Below, piece after piece: positions 11,937 through 22,030 of a stretch of DNA of 64,000 bases. The position numbers were made by a program, and so were the translations under genes. The first letter of the stretch is position 1; every line of letters begins with the position of its first letter. This DNA comes from Lenzites betulinus (taxonomy: Eukaryota; Basidiomycota; Agaricomycetes; Polyporales; Polyporaceae): contig JABYQU010000013.1 in assembly GCA_022264855.1 (NCBI GenBank), positions 434,001 through 498,000 of the forward strand, in the 5' to 3' direction. Under the pieces are notes generated by a model. That model worked only from the letters and a program-made list of their open reading frames with translations, was not told where the DNA came from and ran no database searches.

Positions 11937-12607
11937 ACCGCCCGACCGCGGTAGCTCTGTGCTTTCGGTGCAGCGAGCTTGTATTGGATTAGGATCAGGA
12001 TTAGCTGTAGGATGGAGTGTGTAGACTGGCGCATTCAACATGTAGACGATTAGCAATGACAACGGTGTCCGGGAGCATGGGAACGTACTCACTGAAAGTA
12101 ACCGACAGGCTCGTTCTCTACCCACGCCCAGCCTATTCGTCTGAACTCTTGCTCGCTCTGATGACAATCCGAGCGACTTCTCTCATCTTCACTCACGCCC
12201 CACCCATCCAAACCTTCCGCCACATGGGCATCTTCACACAGCGCCGCACACGCGCAGAGCCAAGACATTTTGGAGGGCGTCAGACCTGATAGTATTGCTA
12301 CCTACAGCGACTGCCCTAAAGCATTGTGGGGAGGGGGTGTCGGTACCTTTTCCTCGCATGCGAGATGTGTAAGGTAAAAAAAGGGGGGGAGGGATCACGA
12401 GCGCAGCAATACGACGGGGGAGGTATAGCTAGAGAGAATTGTCCGAGTCCATGGGCACGGCAGAAAAACACCTGGGAGGAAAGCGGTATCGTAGCACATC
12501 TACATGCGCGTGCGGAAGTGTCCGAGAGCTATGGCTATAGACGGGGCCCAAGTCCATGAGAGTCCATGTACACACACGTACCACGAGCGGCGGCGGCGGC
12601 CTCACGC
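11937..12607. other. Convergent 3' intergenic region
   Basis: It lies between the 3' ends of the O-methyltransferase and cupredoxin genes. No coding frame of quality, RNA gene or repeat was recognised. Confidence 0.5.
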
Positions 12608-14219
12608 TTAGAGCGCGAGGATGGCGGCGGCGATGGCAGCAACACCGAGGAGCGCGCTCGACGCGACGGTGGACGCGGCGCCGTTGGGCGTGGCAGACCC
12701 GGAGGGGGCAGCAGCGGCGCTCGACGCAGCCGAGGGCGCAGCAGCAGCGGTGCCCGCGGAAGCAGCGGCAGCGGCGGAGGGCTGCGCGTCGACGGCGTTG
12801 TTGACGGTGGCCATGTCGAGGGGGATCACGAGGGGCGCGCCGTTCGCGTTCAGGTTGATGGAGCCGTCAGCCTGGAGGACCTCCTTGTTCATGCCGAGGA
12901 ACGCGCGGGTGTACATCACGTTCTCGAGCATCGCCTGGTGGGCCCAGTCGGGGAGCTTCGACATGTCGATGTTGGCACCCCAGTTGGCAGCCTGGGCGTT
13001 GCCGGCGGTCGCGTTGTTGGTGTACGCCATCATCGCGCTCAGGTCGGACGAGTTGCTGACCATGCTGCCCATCATCTGGCTGACGGAGGAAGGAGCGTTG
13101 TAGACCGACGGGGGGTTGATCATACCGAACATGCCCTTCTGGCAGTGACCGGGGGTGCCGCAGTAGAAGAAGACGGTGTCAGTGCTGTTGACTTCCTGGG
13201 TGAACGTGAAGGGCGCGCTCTGCTCGCCGGACGCGAAGGGCGCATCGGAGGTCTTGTTGCAAATCTCGAGCTGGGACGACTTGGTGACGGTGTGGTTCTT
13301 GGCACCCCACACGAACATGACGGTGTCACCGACGGAAGCGTTCACGGCGGAGGGCATGTAGCGGAAGACACCCTGAGTAGGGGCAACGATGACAGTGTGG
13401 GTGGTGCCGGTGCCAGTGCTGCCGCTGTAGCTGTCAGAGCTGCCGGTGGAGCTCGCGGGCGTGTAGGTCGCGGGAGGGGGCCCGAACGAGGCAATGCATT
13501 CTGCTCAACCTGTCAGCAACAGGACAAAGGGCGAGTGCTACTGATGGACTCACGCTGCACGCAGTCGTTGTAGCCGGAGCTACCCCAGTTGGAGCTGCCG
13601 GAACCGTAGGAGGGCGACGTGGAGGTTGCGTACGCGGTGCTGGTGACAGCAGTGGAGGTGTACTGGGCCGCGTATGTGGACGTGGCGGGCTGGTACATGG
13701 AGCTGGAGGACCACGAAGAGGAGGTGGTCATGTCGTTGGAGCTCTGGTCGCACGAGCCGGAGCTGGAGTCGCACTTGCTGGAGGAGCTGTCGCACGAGCT
13801 ACCACTGCAGCCCGAGCTGCTGCTGCTGGAGCTGGATGATGACGACGAGGACGAGGACGACGAGGACGACGACGAGCCCGAAGAGCCGTAGCTGCCGGAG
13901 CCAGAGTAGCCGCTGGAACCGGAGCCAGAGTAGCTACCGGATCCAGAGCCAGAGTAACCGCTGGACCCCGAGCCAGAGTAACTGCCAGAGCTGGAACCCG
14001 AGTAGCCGCTGGATCCAGAGCCAGAGCCGGAGTAGCTGCTGTCGGAGGAGCCGCCGTAGGACCTGGGGGTGGAAATGAGTTACCGATTTGGGAAGGGAAC
14101 ACGGCAGAAGCTTACGAGTCGGTGCGCTTGAGGAGACCGGCGCCGTTCTCGGCCACGGGGAGCGAGGCGGCAAGGCCTGCGAAGAGGGTGGAGGCAACGA
14201 AGGCGGAGAGGACACGCAT
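12608..14219 (-). CDS. Secreted GPI-anchored cupredoxin with Ser/Gly/Tyr-rich stalk
   Basis: Exons: 12608..13500, 13554..14062, 14116..14219 (501 aa). The start MRVLSAFVASTLFAGLAAS is a signal peptide, and LLKR may be a Kex2 site. Residues about 37-140 are a silk-like repeat of YSGSGSGS units running into a long poly-Ser block. A Cys-containing segment (CDSSSSKCDSSSGSC) and the joined motif DCVQQCIASFG follow. The cupredoxin domain retains type-1 copper ligands: His in NHTV, then C-x4-H-x4-M in YCGTPGHCQKGMFGM. The end is an Ala/Ser-rich GPI signal (LLGVAAIAAAILAL). It is likely a cell-wall or membrane copper protein. The redox partner is unknown. Confidence 0.9.
13828..14060 (-). repeat. Coding minisatellite encoding poly-Ser and YSGSGS repeats
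   Basis: Short GC-rich units recur within exon 2 of the cupredoxin gene. Units encoding Tyr-Ser-Gly-Ser blocks are followed by an uninterrupted Ser run. Copy number is probably variable between strains. Confidence 0.75.
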
Positions 14220-14346
14220 TGTGATTAAGGAGAGCTAAAAAGACCGTCGAGGTGTATGTGGTGTCGTGGGGAGCGGATGCGTCAATCTAGACGTTGGAAT
14301 ATGCCTCCCTGAGGTTTTTGCGGCTTTCCTATCAAAGGAGGGTGAT

Positions 14347-14393
14347 CTGCGGAGGGTTAGCTGGGGCATGGGGGCGGATGGGGAGGCACGCAC
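14347..14393 (-). other. Probable 5' UTR intron of the cupredoxin gene
   Basis: On the minus strand GTGCGTGCC begins at 14393 and CTAACCCTCCGCAG ends at 14347. The intron is 47 nt long with a branch-like CTAAC, about 130 nt upstream of the ATG. Removing it also removes an upstream ATG. Confidence 0.5.
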
Positions 14394-15921
14394 CCCGAAG
14401 AACGAAAGAAAGAGAGGAAGTCGAGATTCAACTCGACTAAGATAGAGCCAAAGGCAAGAACGAAGGGGGGCGAACGAAAAGGTTGACGAAAGCAGGGATG
14501 CGATGGCCGGGAGGTATTTATCGGGCAGGACGAGGGCGGTTCGGAGTCTGAAGCACAGGCCTCCATGGCGACAGATCATCGAGATGTGCCCGACGCTCAT
14601 CAGCCCGCGCCAGCCAATCCGCGCGCCCTCCTCCTGCCCCCCGCCTGCCCAATCGCACGCGACACCATCTGCCTCCCGCTTCGCGACAGCTGCCATCACG
14701 ACTCCCTCCTCCATATCCGCCACTCCCCATCGAACCCTCGACGTCCTATTTTTGCTCGCCGTCAGCGCAAAAATACGCCTGCAGTGTACACCGATCAGCC
14801 CCCCGTTTGTGCTCTCCACTTCCATCACTGCGACGCTTCGCTCTATCTTCCCCGCTGACACCCCCAGCGCTGCATCCAGTGCTAGGCTTTCTCAGTCTCC
14901 CTGTGAAACTCCTTCCAGGTACACCACCTTTATCATGATCGTGATCGTCCGCACAGCTCCGGCCATGTGCATCTCTGACAGTCCATTATCCCGGCTCCCG
15001 CCCTCTTCCACAGAACTCGTCCTCGAGCCCCCATTTGTGGCGCCCGAGGACGGCCAGGGCTGCTAAAATCCCTCTCCCGCTGCTAGCACCCGTGGCCCAG
15101 AACCCAGCGACGTCCCCGGCCTCGACGGCGGGCGGGGCACGTTAGCGAGAAACCGCACACCAGCAGGCTGCCATCCGTCGCTGCGGCGAAAGCCAGATGT
15201 CTGACCATCCCATTGACCGCTACGCCCTACGCAGCACCGGCGACAATCAGCGTCGAATCATGTCCTTGACGGCGTTGACGTGACTGCACCGCGTCTCCCA
15301 CCGGCACCCTGCCCTCTTACGTCCCCGCCGCCCCCGGAGGTGCGAAATGAGAAACGCACCGCAGAGATCACAGCAAACGCGCTATCACGCCCTTCCTCGC
15401 AGCCCGTCTATCACCCGGCCTGCCGCCGAGGGATGCAATATACATGCTGTACACGCCCGAAGTCCGCGAACGTCGAGTGCAGGCTGATTGGGTGTGAACA
15501 CAAATGCGTCGGCCAGTAGGAGCACGGAGAGCGTACACATAAGATCTATCACAACAACGACCGCAATCTCTGCGCAGTGACCCATCAATACCACAACAGG
15601 AGACCTGTGCAAAATCGCGTCCGCAAGGCGCGCCCACATACCAACAAGATACAAACAAGCAGAATATAACAACAGCGCGCGGGCTCGCAGCGGCCCACGC
15701 AGCAGCAGCTCTTCGCAGCCTGAGTGCACGGTAATAAGTACGCAGACTGCGACGGAGGAAGGAACGAGCGTCGTCCCCGGATAATCTTTCCAAATCCGAT
15801 TCCTATTCCTTATGGCACCCTGATCATCACTCCCCCACCCCCGGTGCCTCCCGGGGGTGCGGAACCGAGGCCCTCCTCTCGACGGAGGACACATCCGCGT
15901 GTTCTTCAGAAGAAGCTGCCG
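14394..15921. other. Upstream region of the cupredoxin gene
   Basis: It separates two minus-strand genes. A minus-strand GATAAATACC near 14514-14523 is a weak TATA-like site. A hydrophobic minus-strand open frame at 15385-15894 lies just beyond the Mso1-like stop codon, but it overlaps opposite-strand frames and matches no family, so I did not call it. Nothing else is supported. Confidence 0.45.
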
Positions 15922-17288
15922 TTACGCGCGTAGCGGGCGCACCCCCGCCGGCAACCCCACGCCGGGCGGTTGCCGCCCGCGAACGCCGAGGGGGGCGCCC
16001 GCCCCCAGCGGCGCAGGCATCCGCCCCTGGGGGGGCCGCGGCGTCGGCGTCGTCGGCGACGCCCTCGCAACCGGGGCGGGCATGGACCGCGACGGCGGCG
16101 GGGACGGGGGCGCGCGACTTCGAGGCTCGTCGCGCTCGTCGTCCGAGCCGCCGTGGAAGCGCACCTTCGCGTTCCGCTTCGCGTCGCGCAGCGCGCGGAG
16201 GCGCTCCATCGACTTCGTGACGTGCTCGGCGCTGCCCGCGCTCGCGGCGTCGCCTGCGCGGCGGTCGGCGAGGGTGGGGCCGCGCATGGGGCGCGGCGGG
16301 GGCTCGTCCCGGCGCGCGATGGTGGGAGAGCGCGAGGGCCTGGAGCCTGTGGAGGGCGACGTCGCCGTCGCCGTCGACGGGGGTGGGGGTGCGCGCGAGT
16401 CCTGCGGGGGCCGCGGCGCGTCGGCCTGGTGCCCGCGGACGCCGCGCGCGCGCTCGTCGAAGAGCCATTCGGGGAGGTCGGCCGGGCTGCGGGCCTGCGC
16501 GATGTGATACTCCTTCATCGCGCGCGTGAGGCGGCTCTCCCCCCCCACGGGTGTTTCTGATAAATAGAACAGAGCACGTTCGTAAATACAGTAACACAGA
16601 TAGATGCACGCGTGTGAGAGGTGATGTGCATCGTACGCAACGCACCTTCGCCACTATATACCGGGATGTTGCTCGACCACGCCTTGCTCACGCTCACCGT
16701 CAGGTTGCTCGCGACGCTCGTGATGCTCGTCCAGAGCGACGAGCCGTGGCCCGCGGGCGTCCTGCGCTTCTCCTCGCCCTCGCCCTCGTCGCCGTCCATG
16801 CTCGTGCGAGAGGACGCCGCGCTGAGGGGGGACATCGCGCCGGAGCCGCCGGACGAGGAGGCGGAGTCGGAGAACACGTCGTCGTTCCTGCGGTACCCGT
16901 AGTTATCGACTGACCGTACCGACGCGTGTCCGCCCGCGCGCCCTCTGTCCTCGGGCTCGCCGCGCGGGACCCGGCGGGACGTGGGCAGTCCTGGCAGGGG
17001 CGGGGGAAGCTCCGCCCGCGCGCGCGGCTCTGCTCTGCGGTCGAGCGAGCGCGAGCGCGCACCGCTGGACGGGGCGGAGGGGAGAGAGGTCATAGATCTC
17101 TGCGGGCGGATCGAGCGGGGCTGGGAGGGGAGCGGCGGGGGCGCATTGTAGCTGGACGGGGGCGGGCGCCGTACGCTCGCAGAACTCTGGGGGCGGGAGG
17201 GGATGTCTTGTCTGGCTGGGCCCGCGGTGGCGGATCGGGCGCGGGGGTTGGAGGGGAGTCCGATGCTGGGGCGGCTGGAGAGAGACAT
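15922..17288 (-). CDS. Mso1-like protein (Sec1-binding domain)
   Basis: Exons: 15922..16556 and 16646..17288 (425 aa). Residues 1-180 are Pro/Ser/Arg-rich and disordered. At about residues 183-250 the sequence reads SSLWTSITSVASNLTVSVSK, then after the splice ESRLTRAMKEYHIAQARSP and DLPEWLFDERARG. This resembles the fungal Mso1 Sec1-binding module, whose core is an (S/R)-x-(L/I)-(S/T)-R-(V/A)-(L/M)-x-x-Y segment followed by P-x-W-L. Mso1 binds Sec1 and aids SNARE-mediated fusion at the plasma membrane. The carboxyl half is again disordered, apart from a short basic helix (KSMERLRALRDAKRNAKVRF). An 8-base homopolymer (16540-16547) lies inside the module. The family call is from memory of motif order and needs a profile search. 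Confidence 0.65.
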
Positions 17289-18488
17289 GCAAGTTTAAAC
17301 CGCAGTTTAAGTAGGTTCTGTTGATGGTGCGAAGGGCGGTCCGGCGCGGCTTGGGGAGAAGACAGTCCTGCTGTTGGCTGCTGGGCGGAGAAGGAGAAGG
17401 CTACGGCCGCACAGCGGGTGTAGAAGCGGAGGGGGAAGCAACTAATACCCGAACGAACGAAGGAGAGTCAGCACCGGCAAAGCGCAGCGGCGGGGTTGCG
17501 AAGGACGACGGGGAGTGTGTGGGACGCACCGCGGGGCCGTTATATGGACTGGGTGTGGGAGCGGGGGGTGTCGCAACCGTCCGGAATGTACTCGCTATCA
17601 GCCACGGAATGTCTGCGTGAGTGTCAAGAGCATGCAAGAGGCGTCCAGGCCTGCGTGGTGGAAGCCGGTGGGAGACGTATGACAGATCTCGGAGACAGGA
17701 GACTATCAAGAGGGCGACAGGACGGTGAGTGAACTGCCAGCAGTTCGTCCGGTGCGGCTCTCTGGAGGACGTGGGCGACGAGCAGGACTCGAAGGTGGCG
17801 GAGACAAGCAGAGTGCCGTTTCGATGGCTACTGCGTACACAGGCCGTGCGCGGCGGGCGGCACCATCATCAGTCTAGAATATCAGTCGTTACACGTACCC
17901 CTTATTGTTTGTTCGACAGTCGGCATCCATATACCGCGCATGACGTGTATAAGGGATCCGCTAGAGGTGCTCTGAGTATATGAGTGAACGTCCAGCTGGG
18001 CGGTGAGTCGTGTGCCGGAAGCCTGCTCGCGCTCGGCTGTGCTCGTTATGGCGTGCGAGGACCCCGGACACAACACCTCGCGTGCCTGAAGTCACATAGA
18101 TTTCCGTATATGGTAATTTTGCGCTATAAGAAACAGGTTTGGTAAGCGCCTTCTACACAAGTTCGTCCCGTCTGTACGCTCTAAGTCTTAAGATATATGA
18201 ACGAAGAACTGTTAAGTACATGTTCATCATTCGCCTTTAGTTTACATCAGATTGCTCGATGTTATGCGCATCATGGCCAACACCGTCCATATGTTTTATG
18301 TTGTGCTTAGTCAAACCCGCATAGTGCCTTGTCCGGGGTCCTGGCACACATTCCGAATTTCTCGTCTGGACTCTGCACATATTCCCTGCTGCGCCGTCCC
18401 ATCTCTCCTTCTGACTCTCCACTCTCGTTCAGCGTTGTATCGCTACCTCTCCTTGCGTACCCGGATTTCGCAAAATAAGAGAGACAAG
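17289..18488. other. Divergent promoter region between Mso1-like and SQR genes
   Basis: 1.2 kb with no convincing coding frame. AT content rises after about 17880. No RNA gene or repeat was recognised. Confidence 0.5.
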
Positions 18489-20241
18489 ATGCTCGCGCTC
18501 AGGTCAAAGGCGTTTATGAGGTCATCGCCTGCTGCGGCCCGCCGCTGGGCGAGCACCGCCGCCGACAAGGACAAGTTCAAGGTGGTCGTGGTCGGAGCAG
18601 GTATGTAACACGCCTGACGCATCTGTCGTGCGTGTGTCACCATATCCTGATTGTCGCGCGGCGCGCGCTCGTGCATCTGTACAGGCTCTGGGGGTTTGAC
18701 GATCGCGAACCAAATTTATAACCGTTTCAAGAGCGCGGGCAAGGCCTTGAACGAGGGCGACATCGCCATCCTGGACGCTGCGGAGTATCATTACTACCAG
18801 GTGTGTCGGAGCGTTGCTGGGCGTGTCGTGCTAGTATCCTGACAGCCTGTGTGCCCCCCTCGTTCTCGCTCCGCGTGGAATAGCCTGGATGGTGGGTGTA
18901 CATCCTCCCGAGAACCACTGTCAAGCCACTGACAGAACTGCTACACAGGACTCTCGTCGGTGCCGGTCTAAAGAAAAAGGACGACACTCGCCGGAGGCTG
19001 GACTCGCTCATTCCCGCGCACCTCGCGCACATTCCCGAGAACGTCCAGACGTTCGAGCCCAAGTCGTCCTCGGTGATCACCACCTCCGGCCGCAAGATCT
19101 CCTATGAGAACCTCGTCGTCGCGACCGGTCTCCAGACCAACTGGTCGACCGTCCCCGGCCTGGAGAAGGCGCTCGCGGACCCCGCGTCCGGCGTGTCCTC
19201 CATCTACTCGTACAACACCTGCGACAAGGCGTGGACAGACATCGACGCGCTCCGGTCAGGGAAGGCGATCTTCACGCAGCCCGCGGGCGTAATCAAGTGT
19301 GCCGGCGGTGAGTACAGCGCTCCAGCTTCCCACCGCCCGTCTCCGCGCCCCCGAAACTAACAGAGTCTCGCCGCGTGCGTCCAGCCCCCCAGAAGATCAT
19401 GTGGATGGCCTGGGACCGCTACCAGCGCACGGGCCGCGGCGACACCGTGTCGATCGACTTCTACACGGGCATGCCGTCCATGTTCAGCGTGAAGAAGTAC
19501 TCGGACGCGCTGGACGCGCTCCGCCAGGAGCGTGGCGTCGGCGCGGAGTTTGGGCACAATCTCGTCGGCGTGAACGCGGACGCGCATAAGGCGACCTTTA
19601 AGACCGCCGACGGCACCGTCGACGTCGACTACACGCTCCTGCACGTCGCCCCGCCCATGGGCCCGCTCGAGGTTCTGAAGGGCTCGCCGATCGCGGACGA
19701 GGCGGGGTGGGTTGCGGTGGATAAGGGGACCCTCCGACACACGAACCCGGAGTTGGGCAACGTTTGGGCGTTGGGTGACTGCTCGAGCCTGCCGACGAGC
19801 AAGACCGCCGCTGCTATCACGGCGCAGGCCCCGGTGCTCACCGAGAACCTGTTCTCGGTGGTCGACACTGGCAAGGTTGCGGGGGCGGAGTACGACGGCT
19901 ACACCAGCTGCCCGGTATGCATTGCCTCAATTATGCTGCAGTGAACGACATTGACATGTTTCTTATAGCTCCTCACCGGGTACGGCAAGCTGATGCTCGC
20001 CGAGTTCAAGTACGGCCTCGAGCCCAAGGAGTCGTTCAGCAGCTACCTCGGCGACCAGGCCATCCCCCGCACCGCGTACTACTACCTCAAGAAGGACTTC
20101 TTCCCCTACGTCTACTGGAACTACATGGTACGCTTGCATCCTTCTGAGATCTTGCCGTTCGGCGTTGACCTCACGGCCATTCAGGTTAAGGGCAACTGGT
20201 TCGGCTCGCAGGGCTTCTCTCGCCCCACTTTCGGCCAGTAA
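18489..20241 (+). CDS. SQR: Sulfide:quinone oxidoreductase, mitochondrial
   Basis: Exons: 18489..18600, 18685..18800, 18884..18891, 18949..19307, 19385..19914, 19969..20127, 20185..20241 (446 aa). An Arg-rich presequence (MLALRSKAFMRSS...RRWAST) precedes the FAD-binding VVVGAGSGG. Both redox cysteines of the type II (human SQOR, yeast Hmt2) enzyme are present: about Cys196 in IKCAGAPQK and Cys374 in YTSCPLLTGYGK. The second FAD motif is WALGDCSSLPTSK, and the tail (KKDFFPYVYWNYMVKGNW) is the membrane-binding end. The enzyme oxidises sulfide and passes electrons to ubiquinone at the inner membrane. Exon 3 is only 8 nt but is needed to restore QPGWTLVGAG. Confidence 0.95.
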
Positions 20242-20386
20242 ATGTATCGTAGCAATGTACTCACTAATGTAGCGCGATCTTTGAATACCTCGTACTGCGT
20301 TGCCTCGCTTGCTCCTCAAGTTGTTCCGAAGTACACACGCTGGGTGTGGCGAACCGCTGCCACGGTCCCGGACGAATACATTGCGT

Positions 20387-21830
20387 CTAAAAGCCAAAAA
20401 TGTCGTCGATCTCGTCCCGCTTTTTCTTCTTTTTCTTGGCTGGTTTGTCCTTCCCGCCCTCCACTTTCTTCCGCTTGGGGGCGCTCGCCACTGGCTCGGT
20501 TTTCGGGGCCTCGGACGCCAAATTCGCCTGAAGTCCGTGCCCTGGAGATCCTTCGAAGGAACAAGTTGTCAATTAGGAGTGCGATACGGAGATCAGGAAT
20601 ATCAGGGGAGTGCCCGTACCAATCGGCTGGGCCAGCTCGTCGAGGAGGGAGTATGTCGTCAGGTCCGACTGCAATGGCTCCTCCTCAACCTCGGGATGCA
20701 AATTCGCAACTGCGTATGCATTTGCATCCGCGTCGAACACGCCAACGTTCTCTTCGGATGCCAATATATCTTGGGCTGGTGGACGTCGCACCAGTGCACT
20801 GCCTAAATCTTCATCCTGGACGTCCCCTGGTCCAGGGTCGTGGTTAGCGGCGGGTTGAGGCTTAGAGTCACGCCGGGAGGGCGCGGTGGCCGGAAGAGAC
20901 ACGGCGGTGTCAGATTTCACGAGTTTCTTGACTTTCGCAGCTGACGCGGGCTATGATGCACTGTCAGCGCGAGGAACCTCCTTCGTGGATTTGGTGCACG
21001 CTCACGTAGAGAGTCTGTAATGCTCTGTAGCTCGCAGACCATGCTATCTCAAGGGCCGCTCTCACTTCAGTCAAGAGGATGCTCAAACGCGACGCGATAG
21101 CTGCCAGCACGAGCATGAGCTGGAGGAATGCACCAGTCTGTATCATGAGCGTAAATGACCTGCCCGGACACACATAGTTAGCTCGGCGAGCAACGCCACG
21201 GCGCACGCAGCACTCACTCGTATGCTCGGAGGAGGCGCTCCTGGGCCTGGCGGGAAGAATTGAGCAGCGCGCGGGGCCGGAAAAGTGCGCGGCCATGCAG
21301 TCGACCGGCGGGGCCCACTTACTCGGTCGAGCAGCGTGCAGCACGCAGCGATCCTCTCCGTGACGAATAACAGCGCCCGCACGTCCGGGTAGTGGGTCCA
21401 GGGGCCCTTCAGCAGCTTCGCGCTGCATACACGCAGGTACGCGATGGATAGTCAGCAAGTGGCCACCGACGCGGAGGGGGCGGGGGCTCGGCACTCACGT
21501 CCGTGCCGGGGGAGCACCCCAGAATGCAAGCCGGAGGCTCTCGACCACGTCGTCCATGTGCATTTCGTCGACGCGCCCTCCGAGTTTGCGCATCTCGGCG
21601 ACGCGTTGCCAGAAGAGGGCGGTGCGATGCTGATTCTTGCCCTTGTAGTATAGTCTCTCGAGGACCTGCAGTTCGGTACGGTGGCATCCTAGGGCAGCTT
21701 GCAGCCTCCGTGAGCAGGCCTTGAGCTGCTTGAGGACGCCATCAATCGCGGGTGTGTTCGCTGCGTCCAGCGACGCTCTCGGGGAGCAGACGAGCGGCGG
21801 AGGTGGGCGATGTCGACGAGGAGGAGCCAT
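20387..21830 (-). CDS. RMP1/NEPRO-like protein, probable RNase MRP-associated factor
   Basis: Exons: 20387..20550, 20620..20950, 21006..21159, 21218..21246, 21323..21422, 21499..21830 (369 aa). Residues about 50-85 carry LQVLERLYYKGKNQHRTALF, which matches the conserved L-Y-x(3)-KNQH-R core of the Rmp1/NEPRO helical domain. Further helices read QTGAFLQLMLVLAAIASRL and LSILLTEVRAAL. The tail is Lys-rich, typical of nucleolar proteins, and ends KKRDEIDDIFGF. Yeast Rmp1 is a structural subunit of RNase MRP, which processes pre-rRNA; human NEPRO is nucleolar. Exon 4 of the coordinate list is only 29 nt. The ATG at 21830 is chosen; an upstream ATG at 21972 would need another intron. Confidence 0.72.
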
Positions 21831-22030
21831 GAAGATCACAGGCAAGCCGGACCGCCTCCGAAGCAGCAGAGGGGAAAGAGTGGTAGGCGCTTACGGCAGC
21901 AGTGCACTCCCTGACCTGCTCACTCACGTCCTTGCTGGCCTCGCTTGTCGTTGATTGCTTTGCTGTGTTCATATACCCCTGCTCTGTGTGGACGTGAAAT
22001 TGAACGCGGGGTTAGGATTAGTGCCACAGG

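Noticed and set aside
15385..15894. Hydrophobic minus-strand open frame resembling a small membrane protein
   Set aside because: It begins immediately after the Mso1-like stop, has no recognisable family and coexists with overlapping frames. Hydrophobic runs alone are weak evidence.
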